Assembly (NCBI RefSeq): GCF_000429185.2
Contig: NZ_AUBJ02000001.1
Coordinates: 3,286,001 to 3,350,000 of the forward strand
From: Actinoalloteichus caeruleus DSM 43889
GTDB lineage: Bacteria; Actinomycetota; Actinomycetes; Mycobacteriales; Pseudonocardiaceae
DNA: 64,000 bases
Direction: 5' to 3'
Part shown: positions 11,606 through 20,931 of the stretch, in pieces
Layout: the number at the start of each line of letters is the position of its first letter
Position numbering within the stretch: the stretch's first letter is position 1
Translations under genes and position numbers: made by a program
Notes under the pieces: model-generated
Databases searched by the model: none
What the model was told of the DNA's origin: nothing
What the model saw: the letters and a program-made list of their open reading frames with translations, nothing else

Positions 11606-11833
11606 TCAGGCGATGCCGAACCCGACCCGCCTGGTGTCCGCGGGGCCGATCTCGACGTAGGCGACCCGCGCGGTCGGTACGACGAAGCGACGCCCCTTGT
11701 CATCGACCAGGCTCAGCAGCTTCTGCTCGCCGCTCAGCGCGTCGCTGACCGCCGTCTCCACCTCGTCCGGTGTCTGCGAGCTGGTGAGGACGAGCTCTCG
11801 TGAGCTGTCCGCCACACCGATCTTGACCTCCAC
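11606..11833 (-). CDS. DUF3107 family small protein
   Basis: A 75-residue protein with the DUF3107 pattern: VEVKIGVADSSREL, TPDEV, the LVDDKGRRFVVP strand and VAYVEIG near the end. It equals Rv3208A (TB9.4) by position and length. The GTG at 11831-11833 follows a ggagg ribosome binding site at the right distance. The family has no established function. Confidence 0.88.
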   Translation of the reverse strand: MEVKIGVADSSRELVLTSSQTPDEVETAVSDALSGEQKLLSLVDDKGRRFVVPTARVAYVEIGPADTRRVGFGIA

Positions 11834-12019
11834 GCCGACCTCCGGTCGTCGATCCTGAACCAACCGGGTCAGGCTAATGGAATTCGCGGTCCGCCCGGCG
11901 CGCACCCGTTCGTCGGGAGGGCGGCCGGGTCGGGCCGGCGGCCCCGCTGTTCCCGCCTCGCGGCCAGGGCCACGACCACCCCCTGGACCCCGGCTGGCGC
12001 CGGGCGTCGCGGCCAGGCC

Positions 12020-12727
12020 TCACCCCAGGCCCAACGCTCCCATCCGCTTGGTGTGGGTGGTCTGGAGACGTCGCAGCAACGCACCGATGCCCGCCAGGTC
12101 CCCCGACCCCCGGATGACCAGCTCCGTGAGCCCGTCCCGCTCGGCGGCCACCCGCTGCGCCTGGGTGACGGCCTCCCCCAGCAGGCGGCGGGCCCAGAGG
12201 GTGAGGCGGTCGCGCAGCGACCGGTCCCCTTCGCAGGCCGCCCGGACCTCGCGTTCCGCGAAGGCCGAGTACCCGGTGTCGGCCAGCACCTCCAGGACGA
12301 GGTCCCGGGTGCGGGGGTCGAGCCAGTTCGCCACCTCGCGGTAGAAGTCGGCGGCGAGGCCGTCACCCACGTAGGCCTTGACCAGGGACTCCAGCCAGGA
12401 CCGGGGGGCCGTGGAGGTGTGGAAGTCGTCGAAGGGCTTCGCGAAGGGCCGCATCGCGTCCTCGATGGGGACGCCCACCGTCCCCAGGTGCTCCTCCAGG
12501 CGCCGGTAGTGCCCCATCTCCGCGGCGGCCATGTTCGCGAGCGCCGCCCGTCCCGCCAACGTCGGCGCGGTTCTGGCGTCCTCGGCCAGCCGGTCGAAGG
12601 CCGACAGTTCCCCGTAGGCCAGCACCCCCAGCAGGTCGACGACCCCGTCCGCTACCGGGGTGGCGTCGGGTCCTCGGTCGGTGCGGACGTCCCCCTGCTC
12701 GGGGGCGGGCCGATCAGACGTGGTCAT
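12020..12727 (-). CDS. Ferritin-like fold protein (MiaE-like family)
   Basis: A 235-residue all-helical protein of the Rv3210c type, related to the di-iron tRNA hydroxylase MiaE. A four-helix arrangement is visible with Glu and ExxH-like residues: [24 protein letters not shown], then later helices ending in [13 protein letters not shown]. Whether all iron ligands are intact was not tested. Start at ATG 12725-12727. Divergent from rhlE. Confidence 0.78.
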   Translation of the reverse strand: MTTSDRPAPEQGDVRTDRGPDATPVADGVVDLLGVLAYGELSAFDRLAEDARTAPTLAGRAALANMAAAEMGHYRRLEEHLGTVGVPIEDAMRPFAKPFDDFHTSTAPRSWLESLVKAYVGDGLAADFYREVANWLDPRTRDLVLEVLADTGYSAFAEREVRAACEGDRSLRDRLTLWARRLLGEAVTQAQRVAAERDGLTELVIRGSGDLAGIGALLRRLQTTHTKRMGALGLG

Positions 12728-13056
12728 GGTCGCGGAGCCTAGTCGCGGGGTCCCCGCTTTCCCACCCGCGCGGCGGTCCGCGGCCCCCGGAGGGCGGCCC
12801 TGTGAGCGACGCGACCAGGACTCGGGTCCGGCGTACTGGGGTTGGTTGCCCTCTCGGGGTAACCTGACGGTGATGCATGTGCCGGTCATCGCGCACCGCC
12901 AGCCAGCCGGTCCCTCGCGCGGCGGCGTTCACGAGCGGCGGTGCTACCGGATGCACACCCGAACTGTGGCGGCCACGCCGCCATGTGCACAGAGTGCGCG
13001 CACTGAAACCTCGGCCCTCCCGCGCCGGACACCGACGAGCACGTCGCTCACGTGTC
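12728..13056. other. Leader region upstream of rhlE
   Basis: A -10-like TAACCT (12860-12865) lies seven bases before ATG 12873, which opens a leaderless reading frame running to 13166 and overlapping the start of rhlE in another frame. The resulting rhlE leader would be about 185-245 bases. No RNA structure is recognised. The upstream frame looks compositionally non-coding. Confidence 0.4.
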
Positions 13057-14850
13057 GTGACCGTGGTCGAGCGCCCTGCCACAGCCGTGCGCGCTGGTAC
13101 GAGAGAGGCGATCACTCTGACAACGAACAACGACACCGACACACCGGGGCCCTCGGCCTCCGCTGAGACCGGTTCCCCCGACGAGGTGCGGATCGACCAC
13201 AGCGAGACCGGCGCCGAGAACGCCCAGCCGGCGCCCCACCCCCTGCACGCGTCGGCGCCACCCGAGCCGGCGGCACCCACGTTCGCCGAACTGGGGGTGC
13301 TGCCCGCGATCACCCAGGCGCTCGACGAGGCGGGCATCACCCACGCCTTCCCGATCCAGCAGCTCACGCTGCCACTGGCGCTGGCCGGCGACGACGTCAT
13401 CGGCCAGGCCAGGACGGGGACCGGGAAGACCCTGGCCTTCGGCGTGCCGATGCTCCAGCGGGCCGAGCTGCCCGGTGACGGGACGCCGCAGGCGCTGATC
13501 GTCGTTCCCACCCGGGAGCTCTGCACCCAGGTGACCAGGGACATCACCGACGCCGCCCAGCACCTCGGGGTGCGGACGCTGGCCGTGTACGGCGGCCGCC
13601 CCTACGAGCCGCAGATCGCGGCGCTGCGGGCCGGCGTCGACATCGTGGTGGGCACCCCCGGGCGGCTCCTGGACCTCGCGGAACAGCGCCACCTCGTCCT
13701 CGGCAAGATCCGAGGGCTGGTCCTCGACGAGGCCGACGAGATGCTCGACCTGGGCTTCCTGCCCGATGTCGAACGCATCCTCAGCATGGTCCCGGGCGAG
13801 CGGCAGACGATGCTGTTCTCGGCGACCATGCCCGGTCCGATCGTCACCCTGGCCAGGACGTTCCTGCGCCAGCCGACCCACGTCCGGGCCGAGGAGGTCG
13901 ACGCGGGTGCGGTGCACGAACGGACGAAGCAGTTCGTGTACCGGGCGCACGCCCTCGACAAGACCGAGCTGATCGCCCGGGTGCTCCAGGCCGAGGACCG
14001 GGGGCTGAGCATGATCTTCACGCGGACGAAGCGCACCGCGCAGAAGATCTCGGACGAGCTCGCCGAGCGCGGGTTCGCCTCCGCCGCCGTGCACGGCGAC
14101 CTGGGGCAGGGCGCGCGGGAGCAGGCCCTCCGCGCGTTCCGGGCCGGCAAGGTCGACATCCTGGTGGCCACCGACGTCGCGGCCCGGGGAATCGACGTGG
14201 CGGGTGTCACCCACGTCATCAACTACCAGTGCCCGGAGGACGAGAAGACCTACGTGCACCGCATCGGCCGGACGGGCCGCGCCGGCCGCGAGGGTGTGGC
14301 CGTCACCCTCGTCGACTGGGACGAGGAACCCCGCTGGAAGCTGATCAACGACGCGCTCGACCTGGGCCGCCCGGAACCGGTGGAGACCTACTCCACCTCC
14401 GACCACCTCTTCGAGGACATCGGCATCCCGCGTGACGCCTCCGGTCGCCTCCCCCTGGGCCGCCGCACGAGGCCGGGTCTGGACGCCGAGCCGGTGGAGG
14501 ACCTCGACCGCAACGAGCGGGCCGGCCGGAACCGTCGGCGCCGGGGTGGGACCGCCACCCGGGGTCGCGGCGGTGACCGCGCGGCCGCCAACGCCGAGCG
14601 GACGTCCGAGGGCTCTGCCGACCGGCCCGCGCCGAGCCGCAGGAAGCGCCGGCGCACCCGGGGTGGCGTCGCCGTGGGCGGTGAGAACGGCCCGCAGAGC
14701 AAGGAGTCGCAGGCCGTGAAGGAGACCGGCTCAGCCGACCAACCCTCGGGTGGGGGCGCTCCGCGCCGCAGGAGGCGGCGGCGCCTGGGCTCGGCCGGGG
14801 AGTCGACCACCGCCGGCGGTTCCGGGCAGCAGGGTGAGAACGCCGGCTGA
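13057..14850 (+). CDS. rhlE: DEAD-box RNA helicase RhlE-like
   Basis: About 597 residues. Helicase motifs: Q motif (FPIQQLTLP), ARTGTGKT, PTRELC, GTPGRLLDL, LDEADEM, SAT, and RIGRTGRAGR in the second RecA lobe. The last 150 residues form an Arg/Gly-rich basic tail typical of RNA-binding extensions. It is the positional match of Rv3211. The start is uncertain: GTG 13057 is given, but a CTG at 13117 follows a GAGAGAGG ribosome binding site with correct spacing and would yield an N-terminus LTTNNDTD. Confidence 0.92.
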   Translation: MTVVERPATAVRAGTREAITLTTNNDTDTPGPSASAETGSPDEVRIDHSETGAENAQPAPHPLHASAPPEPAAPTFAELGVLPAITQALDEAGITHAFPIQQLTLPLALAGDDVIGQARTGTGKTLAFGVPMLQRAELPGDGTPQALIVVPTRELCTQVTRDITDAAQHLGVRTLAVYGGRPYEPQIAALRAGVDIVVGTPGRLLDLAEQRHLVLGKIRGLVLDEADEMLDLGFLPDVERILSMVPGERQTMLFSATMPGPIVTLARTFLRQPTHVRAEEVDAGAVHERTKQFVYRAHALDKTELIARVLQAEDRGLSMIFTRTKRTAQKISDELAERGFASAAVHGDLGQGAREQALRAFRAGKVDILVATDVAARGIDVAGVTHVINYQCPEDEKTYVHRIGRTGRAGREGVAVTLVDWDEEPRWKLINDALDLGRPEPVETYSTSDHLFEDIGIPRDASGRLPLGRRTRPGLDAEPVEDLDRNERAGRNRRRRGGTATRGRGGDRAAANAERTSEGSADRPAPSRRKRRRTRGGVAVGGENGPQSKESQAVKETGSADQPSGGGAPRRRRRRRLGSAGESTTAGGSGQQGENAG

Positions 14851-14906
14851 TCCGGCGACGTGGGATCACGAGCGGCCGGCTGGTGCCCGGGGCGGAGGGG
14901 CGGGAC

Positions 14907-16118
14907 GTGGTGAAGCCTGAGCGGCGGACACGCGGGGACGTCGTCGTGGCCAGCCTGCTCATGGTGGGCGTGCTGGCGGTGGGAGCGGTGCTCTGGCGCA
15001 CCAGCGACCTCGCCGGGACGACGGCTGAACCGTCCGTGCTCCCCGTCGTGGCGCCTGACCCGGCGGTCGCGCTGCCCGCCGGGCTCCAGGAGCTCTGGCG
15101 GGCGGACAGCCCGGCGACGAGTTCACCGGTGGTCGCGGGGCCCGCCGTCGCCACCGCCTCGGGCGGCGAGGTCGTGGGCCGGGACGCGCTCACCGGGGAA
15201 CCCCGCTGGCGTTACGCGCGTGACCTGGAGCTGTGCACGGTGTCGGCGGCATGGGAACGCGCCGTCGCCGTGTACCGGCGCGGCGACTTCTGCTCGGAGG
15301 TGACCACGCTGGACGGGGCGACCGGGGACCGGGCCGGGCAACGGCACGGCGACTCCGAACCGGCCACGGAACTGGTCACCGACGGCCGCTACGTCGCCAC
15401 GACGGGCGAACGGTTCGTGGAGATCTTCGGCTCCAACATGGTGATGACCCTGGAGTACGGGGACGTGCCAGCCGTGGTGAACCCGAACCGGCAGCCGAGG
15501 AGCGACTGCCGGTACCTGTCCACCCTGCTGGCCGAGGGCCGGCTGGCGCTCATCGAGCGGTGCCCCACGGACGTGACCGACCGGGTGACGCTGTTGACCG
15601 CGAAACCGGACGACAGCGACCGCCCGGAGGAGACGTACAGCCAGACCCTGGACGACGTCGGTGCTCGGCTCGTCGCGCTCACCGACGACCACCTGGCCCT
15701 CTGGCTGCCGAACCCCTCGCGGATCGTCGTGTACGACACCGAGCGGGGCGACCGGCTGGCGGAGCACCCGGTCGACACCACGGCCGAGGACCTGGACCGG
15801 GCGTCGTCCCAGGTGCCCGAGACCACGGCGTCTCCCAGCCACGTCTACTGGTACACGGGTCGGAGCACGGTCGCCCTGTCGCTGTCCGACCTGAGCCCGT
15901 CCTGGTCGGTCCCGGACACCCTGGGGTCCGGGGCGGTGCTCGCGGGCCGGTTGCTCGTTCCCGAGCCCGGCGGTCACGCCGTCGTCGACACCGTGACCGG
16001 CGAACGGGTCGCGACGCTGCCCGTCGACCGGGGCGGGCACGCGGGTCCGGTGCGGACCTCCGTCCTCGGCCCGGTGCTGCTGGAACAACGTGCCAGCGAG
16101 GTCGTGGCGCTCGGCTGA
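14907..16118 (+). CDS. Membrane-anchored beta-propeller (PQQ-like) protein
   Basis: About 403 residues with one N-terminal membrane helix (VVASLLMVGVLAVGAVLW) and an extracytoplasmic region made of repeated beta-strands of the PQQ/WD type (for example DALTGEPRWRYARDL, TLDGATGD, VDTVTGERVATL). It matches Rv3212 in position and plan. The GTG at 14907 is preferred because a GGAGGGG ribosome binding site precedes it; an in-frame GTG at 14883 lacks one. It follows rhlE by 56 bp and may be cotranscribed. Function unknown. Confidence 0.82.
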   Translation: MVKPERRTRGDVVVASLLMVGVLAVGAVLWRTSDLAGTTAEPSVLPVVAPDPAVALPAGLQELWRADSPATSSPVVAGPAVATASGGEVVGRDALTGEPRWRYARDLELCTVSAAWERAVAVYRRGDFCSEVTTLDGATGDRAGQRHGDSEPATELVTDGRYVATTGERFVEIFGSNMVMTLEYGDVPAVVNPNRQPRSDCRYLSTLLAEGRLALIERCPTDVTDRVTLLTAKPDDSDRPEETYSQTLDDVGARLVALTDDHLALWLPNPSRIVVYDTERGDRLAEHPVDTTAEDLDRASSQVPETTASPSHVYWYTGRSTVALSLSDLSPSWSVPDTLGSGAVLAGRLLVPEPGGHAVVDTVTGERVATLPVDRGGHAGPVRTSVLGPVLLEQRASEVVALG

Positions 16119-16320
16119 CCCGCGCACCTCGGTCCGGCCGCGCCCGCCGGGGCGTCCGCTCCCGAGTCCGCACCGCTCGTCGAAGCGGGGGGCCCGCCCG
16201 CGCGGGCCGCACGCGGTGGGTTCGCGACCAGGTCGGGGGACCTCCGGCGGCCTCGGGAGTGTGGTGGGCGAACCCGCCCGGGGCAGGCGTGATCGGCCCG
16301 GGATGGGGCACACTGATGCA

Positions 16321-17199
16321 GTGACTGTTGTGCGTGGATCCGAGATGAGTCCGCACCGTGCGATCCCGGTCCAGCTCCCGACCGAATACGGCGAGCTGTC
16401 AGGTCTGCACGGAACGTCACAGGCCCGCACCGTGCTGGCCACCGCCGTGCTCCTGCCCGGGTACACGGGCTCCAAGGAGGACTTCGCCGCGCTGATCGAC
16501 CCGCTCACGGAGGCGGGTTTCGACGTGCTCACCATCGACCTTCCCGGCCAGTACCAGTCGGACGGGCCCGACGACGAGGACGCCTACCGACCGTCCCGGC
16601 TCGGGGTGGTGATCGCCAACCTCGTCTCCCGCCTCCGGTCCGAGGGACGCCGGGTCCTGCTGCTCGGCCACTCCTACGGCGGTCTGGTCGCGCGGGCCGC
16701 CGTGCTCTCCGGGGCCGAACCCGTGGGTCTCACCCTGCTCGCGTCGGGGCCGTCAGCCCTGCCCCCCGGCCCGAGGCTCTCCCTGATCGAGTTGTGCGAG
16801 CCGGCGCTGCGCCTGCACGGCGTGGAGGCGGCGGCCCAGATCTACGAGGCGCACGACCCGGCCTGGTCGGCCAGACCGCGTGAGCTGCGCACCCTGCTGC
16901 GCGCCCGGTTGGTCTCGTCCATGCCCGCCGGGCTGCTCGGGATGGCGACCGCGTTGCGCACCGAACCCGATCTCGTTCCCGAACTCGCCGCCCGGATCCA
17001 GGAACACCGCATCCGGGGCTTCGTGGTGTGCGGCGAGCAGGACGACGTGTGGTCGGTGGAGACCCAACGCGAGATGGCCGAGAAGCTTGGCGTCGACTTC
17101 GTCACCGTCCCGGACTCGGGCCACAACCCCAACAAGGACAACCCGCAGGGGCTGCTGGACGTGCTCGTCCCCACCTGGCAGCGCTGGCTGCTCAGCTAG
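16321..17199 (+). CDS. Alpha/beta hydrolase
   Basis: A 292-residue serine hydrolase: oxyanion loop LLPGYTGSKEDF, nucleophile elbow GHSYGG, acid in VVCGEQDDVW and catalytic His in VPDSGHNPNKDNP. Such lysophospholipase-like hydrolases are common; the substrate cannot be inferred. GTG 16321 is probably close to the transcript end, as no ribosome binding site is seen. Confidence 0.85.
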   Translation: MTVVRGSEMSPHRAIPVQLPTEYGELSGLHGTSQARTVLATAVLLPGYTGSKEDFAALIDPLTEAGFDVLTIDLPGQYQSDGPDDEDAYRPSRLGVVIANLVSRLRSEGRRVLLLGHSYGGLVARAAVLSGAEPVGLTLLASGPSALPPGPRLSLIELCEPALRLHGVEAAAQIYEAHDPAWSARPRELRTLLRARLVSSMPAGLLGMATALRTEPDLVPELAARIQEHRIRGFVVCGEQDDVWSVETQREMAEKLGVDFVTVPDSGHNPNKDNPQGLLDVLVPTWQRWLLS

Positions 17200-17358
17200 G
17201 CGGCCGCGGCCGGCGACGCCCCGTGCGACCCCGGCCGGGCGGCACGCCCCGAGGCCGCCCCGCTGCCGGCCCTTGAGTCGCCTCGTCCCCGCTCCGCCGC
17301 CCCGGCCCATCGAGGCGCGGCACCGCCCGGCGACGGGGATCAGCCCCCGGGTGGGGGG

Positions 17359-17730
17359 TCAGTGCCACCACCCGGTCCAGAGCAGCCACCCGGCGACGAG
17401 CACCACCAGGACCGGCGCCCACCACCGGGCGGAGCGGGCACTGCGGTCGGCGTACGCCTGCAGCCCGACGGCGACCACGCTCGCCCCCAGGTGAAGTGCC
17501 ACGAACCCGTACCCCGGCCCGGGGTAGCCGCGGTGCAGCGCGAGGACCTGGAGGCCCAGCACGACGAGGGCGAGCACCACCAGCCCGGCGGCCACGGCGC
17601 CGCTGAACCCGCGCCACCCCCGGTTCGCCACTCCGCCTCGGGTCGACGGGGGAACCACTCGAAGGCCGAGGACGTCGGTGTCCTCAGTGGAGTTGGTGAT
17701 GGGCCGGGGTAGCCGGTGAGTTCCGCTCAC
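17359..17730 (-). CDS. Small integral membrane protein
   Basis: A 123-residue protein with three predicted membrane helices (VAAGLVVLALVVLGLQVLAL; YGFVALHLGASVVAVGLQAY; WWAPVLVVLVAGWLLW). Its GTG start (17728-17730) overlaps the TGA of the RecB-like gene in a GTGA arrangement, indicating translational coupling. The pair resembles Rv2119/Rv2120c. No function known. Confidence 0.72.
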   Translation of the reverse strand: MSGTHRLPRPITNSTEDTDVLGLRVVPPSTRGGVANRGWRGFSGAVAAGLVVLALVVLGLQVLALHRGYPGPGYGFVALHLGASVVAVGLQAYADRSARSARWWAPVLVVLVAGWLLWTGWWH

Positions 17731-18560
17731 GGTGCCAACAGATCCCACGGTTCCAGGTCGGGCGCGGCGGCCCTCCCCTCCGGACAGGAGCGCCGGAACT
17801 CGCAGACCGAGCAGCCCCGCCCGGGACGCGGCGGGAAGTGCTCGTCGGGGTCAGCTCCCCGGTCGAGGGCCGACGCGGCGGCGGAGAGTTCCTCCGCGAT
17901 CCGTTCGGCGTGCCTCCGGTGCTCGGCCAGCGTTTCCGCGTCGTGGTCCCACGCCACCACCCGGCCGGTCGGGAGGTGGTGCAGCTCCACCCGGCTGCCG
18001 GGTCGGCGCAGGGTGCGCCGGGCCGCCATCAGGTAGAGGGCCAGCGCCCGCGAGTCGCGGGCGTCCTCCGTGGTGAGCACGTGCCGCCCGGTCTTGTAGT
18101 CGACGACCACGAGCTGGCCGTCCCGGTCGTCGATCCGGTCCACCCGGCCCTCGACGATCAGCGCACCGGTCGGGGCGGACACCCAGCGTTCGAGGGCGAC
18201 CGGTTCCCCGGCCGCCTCCGGGCGACGGGCGTACTCGTCCAGCCACTTCGCCGCCCGCGACCGGTACTCGGCCGCCTGCTCCCGGTCGCGGAACCCGTCG
18301 CCCTTCCAGTACCGGCGGAGCAGGACCGGCAGGTCCTCGGGGTCCCGCTGGTCCGGCGGGCTCTCGAAGTAGGCGCGGAGGACGTTGTGCACCACCGCCC
18401 CGAGGGTGCTGTGGGCCCAGGCGCCGCCCCGGGCCGGGGCGGGCCGGTCCAGGTACGTCGCGCGGTACCGACGTGGACAGTCCTCCCAGCGTTGGAGCCT
18501 GGCCGGGGTGACCCGGACCAGCTCCTTCGGCATGCCTTCCAAGCCCAACTGCCCTTGCAC
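17727..18560 (-). CDS. RecB-family nuclease (PD-(D/E)XK, Fe-S type)
   Basis: About 277 residues. Fe-S cluster cysteines frame the nuclease: CPRRY near residue 27 and CSVCEFRRSCP near the end. In between are VVHNVL (His of motif I), EGRVDRIDDRDGQLVVVDYKTGR (acidic Asp then DYKT), that is, the complete RecB catalytic set. The family cuts single-stranded DNA in repair or defence. Two starts are possible: GTG 18560 (given) and ATG 18533. Confidence 0.85.
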   Translation of the reverse strand: MQGQLGLEGMPKELVRVTPARLQRWEDCPRRYRATYLDRPAPARGGAWAHSTLGAVVHNVLRAYFESPPDQRDPEDLPVLLRRYWKGDGFRDREQAAEYRSRAAKWLDEYARRPEAAGEPVALERWVSAPTGALIVEGRVDRIDDRDGQLVVVDYKTGRHVLTTEDARDSRALALYLMAARRTLRRPGSRVELHHLPTGRVVAWDHDAETLAEHRRHAERIAEELSAAASALDRGADPDEHFPPRPGRGCSVCEFRRSCPEGRAAAPDLEPWDLLAP

Positions 18561-18666
18561 GCTGCCACGGTACGCACACCCGCCGGAACGGCTCGCGGTG
18601 ACCCGCCGACCTCGGTCCTGGTTCGGGACGCGCGGAGCCCTCCGCCGGACCGGCCGACCCGAGCCG

Positions 18667-19530
18667 TCAACCACCCCGGACGTGGTTACCGGTCGCCGAG
18701 GAGATCAACCGTTCGAACTGCTCCGGGTCGGTCGTCTCCTGGCCGATGCGGAGCGACTTGTGGACCCCGTGGTAGTCGCTGGAGCCGGTGGTGACGAGGC
18801 CGAGTTCGCGGGCGATACCGGCGAGCTCGGCGCGGGTCTCCGGATCGTGGTCGGGGTGGTTGACCTCCAGCCCCGCCAGGCCGCACTCGGCGAGGTCCGT
18901 GATCACCCCGGCCGTGACGACCGGGCCCCTCGCCCTGGCGAAGGGGTGGGCGAGCACGGTGACGCCGCCCGCGCGCCTGATCATCTCGATCGCCCGGCGC
19001 ACCGGGGTGTCCGCCCGGCGGAGGTGGTAGGGGCTGCCAGCGCCGAGGTAACGGGCGAAGGCCTCGTCCACGCTGGACACGACACCCGCGCGGACCAGTG
19101 CGGCGGCCAGGTGCGGCCGCCCTGCGGACGAGCTCTCCGGGAGCTCGGCGAGCAGCAGCTCGGGATCGACTGGGAACCCGTCCTCCCGCATCATCACGGC
19201 CATCCGCAGGAGGCGCTCGCGGCGTTCCGCGCGCAACCGGAGCTGCTCGTCCGCGAGCTCGCCCGAGGTGTCGTCGAACAGGTAGGCCAGCAGGTGGACC
19301 GTGACGTGGCGGCCGTTGCCGTCGGGGGACACGCAGGACAGCTCGGCGCCGGGGACGAGTCGCAGGCCGGGCGGGAGGGCGGCGGTGGCTGGCGCCCACC
19401 CGACGGTGGTGTCGTGGTCGGTGAGCGCCACCACGTCGAGTCCCGCGCGTGCCGCGGCAGCGACAAGCTCTTCTGGGCTGTCGCTGCCGTCGGACGCGGT
19501 GGAGTGGGTATGCAGGTCGATGCGCACCAC
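18667..19530 (-). CDS. PHP-domain phosphoesterase
   Basis: A 287-residue PHP protein with the full set of metal-binding motifs: DLHTHSTASDGS at the N-terminus, ALTDHDT, PGAELSC, VLAHPF and GSSDYHG. Close relatives are YciV/RnmAM-type 5'-nucleotidases/exoribonucleases acting on nucleoside bisphosphates or RNA 5' ends. Starts at one of two adjacent GTG codons (19530 or 19527). Confidence 0.88.
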   Translation of the reverse strand: MVRIDLHTHSTASDGSDSPEELVAAAARAGLDVVALTDHDTTVGWAPATAALPPGLRLVPGAELSCVSPDGNGRHVTVHLLAYLFDDTSGELADEQLRLRAERRERLLRMAVMMREDGFPVDPELLLAELPESSSAGRPHLAAALVRAGVVSSVDEAFARYLGAGSPYHLRRADTPVRRAIEMIRRAGGVTVLAHPFARARGPVVTAGVITDLAECGLAGLEVNHPDHDPETRAELAGIARELGLVTTGSSDYHGVHKSLRIGQETTDPEQFERLISSATGNHVRGG

Positions 19531-19548
19531 TCCAGTCTGACCGAGGAC

Positions 19549-20118
19549 CTAGCGTGCCTTCACCGCGCGCCGACGGCCCAGCGCCGCGCGACGGGCCTTC
19601 ATCATGGTGAAGCGGTCCTTGTCGGTCTTCTTCTCACCGAAGACCAGTTCGGAGATCGCGTCGTTGATCTCCTCGGGGTTGGGCGTGTACTCGATCCGGT
19701 CCAGGCCCTGGACCTGGCCCGCCGACTCCACGACCACGGTCCCGTAGCCCATGAGTCGACCGCCCAGGGTGCGTTGGAAGGTCAGGTCGGTCACCTTGCC
19801 GATGGGCATCATGGCGACCTTGGTGGTGAACACGCCGGTGGTGAGCATGAAGCGCTTGTCCGTGATCACGATCCGCTCCACCCACCACTCGAGGACGTAG
19901 TAGGAGAAGCGGAGCACGACCGCCAGCCCGGCGTACCAGAGCATGTTCTGGATCAGAGCCGAGTCCTGGGGGGCTAAGTAGGACACGAGCATCAGGCCGA
20001 CGAGCAGCGCGCCGGCCTCGAAGACGTCCCACATCATGCTCGCCCAGTGCCTGCGAACCCGGATCACCCGTCGCTCGGAGTCGAGCAGGTACTCGTCCGG
20101 ATCTCGTGGTGCCAGCAC
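19549..20118 (-). CDS. PH-domain (bPH2/DUF304) membrane protein
   Basis: A 189-residue protein with two membrane helices (about residues 32-50 and 58-77), followed by a bacterial PH domain (RIVITDKRFMLTTGVFTTKV ... GKVTDLTFQRTLGGRLMGYGT is the signature region). The family (YdbS/YdbT-like) is membrane-associated with unknown function. GTG start at 20118. Confidence 0.85.
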   Translation of the reverse strand: MLAPRDPDEYLLDSERRVIRVRRHWASMMWDVFEAGALLVGLMLVSYLAPQDSALIQNMLWYAGLAVVLRFSYYVLEWWVERIVITDKRFMLTTGVFTTKVAMMPIGKVTDLTFQRTLGGRLMGYGTVVVESAGQVQGLDRIEYTPNPEEINDAISELVFGEKKTDKDRFTMMKARRAALGRRRAVKAR

Positions 20119-20245
20119 CGCTACATCCCTCGCCTGACTCTCAGAACTGCCTCGGACCTGGTCAGCGGCCGATGGGTCGACCGCCGGAGGAGGTGCGCAC
20201 CGCCTGGCTGGTCATCACCTCGACCAGCCGGACACCCGACACGTC

Positions 20246-20413
20246 TCAGAACAGGTTGCGGACGAAGGTGATGATGGCCTCGGCCGCCTGGCGGAGCGAG
20301 TTCAGGATGTTGTTGACGACATCTCCTGACCCGACAGGATCGCTGATCAAGAAGAACAAGAGCAACGCGATCCCAGCGAACGTGAGGATCTTCTTGAGGT
20401 TCACGATGACCAT
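20246..20413 (-). CDS. 55-residue membrane protein
   Basis: A short gene that is easily missed. It reads MVIVNLKKILTFAGIALLLF and continues with a second hydrophobic run, then an amphipathic C-terminal helix (NNILNSLRQAAEAIITFVRN). Such 50-60 residue proteins with this exact plan occur across actinobacteria as conserved hypotheticals. ATG 20411-20413 has a weak G-rich ribosome binding site. It lies 127 bp upstream of the PH-domain gene on the same strand. Confidence 0.78.
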   Translation of the reverse strand: MVIVNLKKILTFAGIALLLFFLISDPVGSGDVVNNILNSLRQAAEAIITFVRNLF

Positions 20414-20931
20414 CCCCGTCTGCTAGCCGCACCTGGCTGGTGCCTGCTGATCCGTTGTACCGCACTCCACGGGTGTCCCGCAGAGCGCCTAGCGCGCTTG
20501 AGTCAGCGTTTCGCGCTCAAGCCTGAACCCGATTACGCTCTGTGCCAATGGGCGAACCGGGTGAACTATACGTGCGCCACGCCGGCACCGTGTTACTGGA
20601 CGCGCCCGACCGCCTACTCCTCGTGCTTCACCCGCATCCGCCGAACGCCGGACGCTGATCCGTTCCGGGCAGCCGGCCGGAGCACGGGGCGGGGTCCCGT
20701 CGGCCCTGTCGGGGAGTTCTGGCTGGACAACGGCTCACGCGGAGCTCACGCGCTCCTCGCCCGGGTCGACGCGCCTCGTCCGACCGCGCGGCCCTCGGCT
20801 CCCGGACCACGGGCCCGGCGCTCCCGGCGCCGGCCGGTGCGAGCTTCACCACAGTGGGCAGCGGTGGAACGGCGGGTGCGGCGGCCCGGACGGGTCGACG
20901 GGCCAGGGTCAGCGAGCACGTCGCCCGGTGG
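20414..20931. other. Intergenic region without a convincing gene
   Basis: Holds a 7-bp inverted repeat (GCTTGAG ... CTCAAGC, about 20497-20523) and a 36-codon open frame (20548-20658) that uses a TTA codon and has no coding support. The rest appears empty. Confidence 0.4.

Noticed and set aside
20548-20658. 36-codon open frame with a TTA codon
   Set aside because: It lacks a ribosome binding site and resembles no known leader peptide. It remains possible but is not supported.
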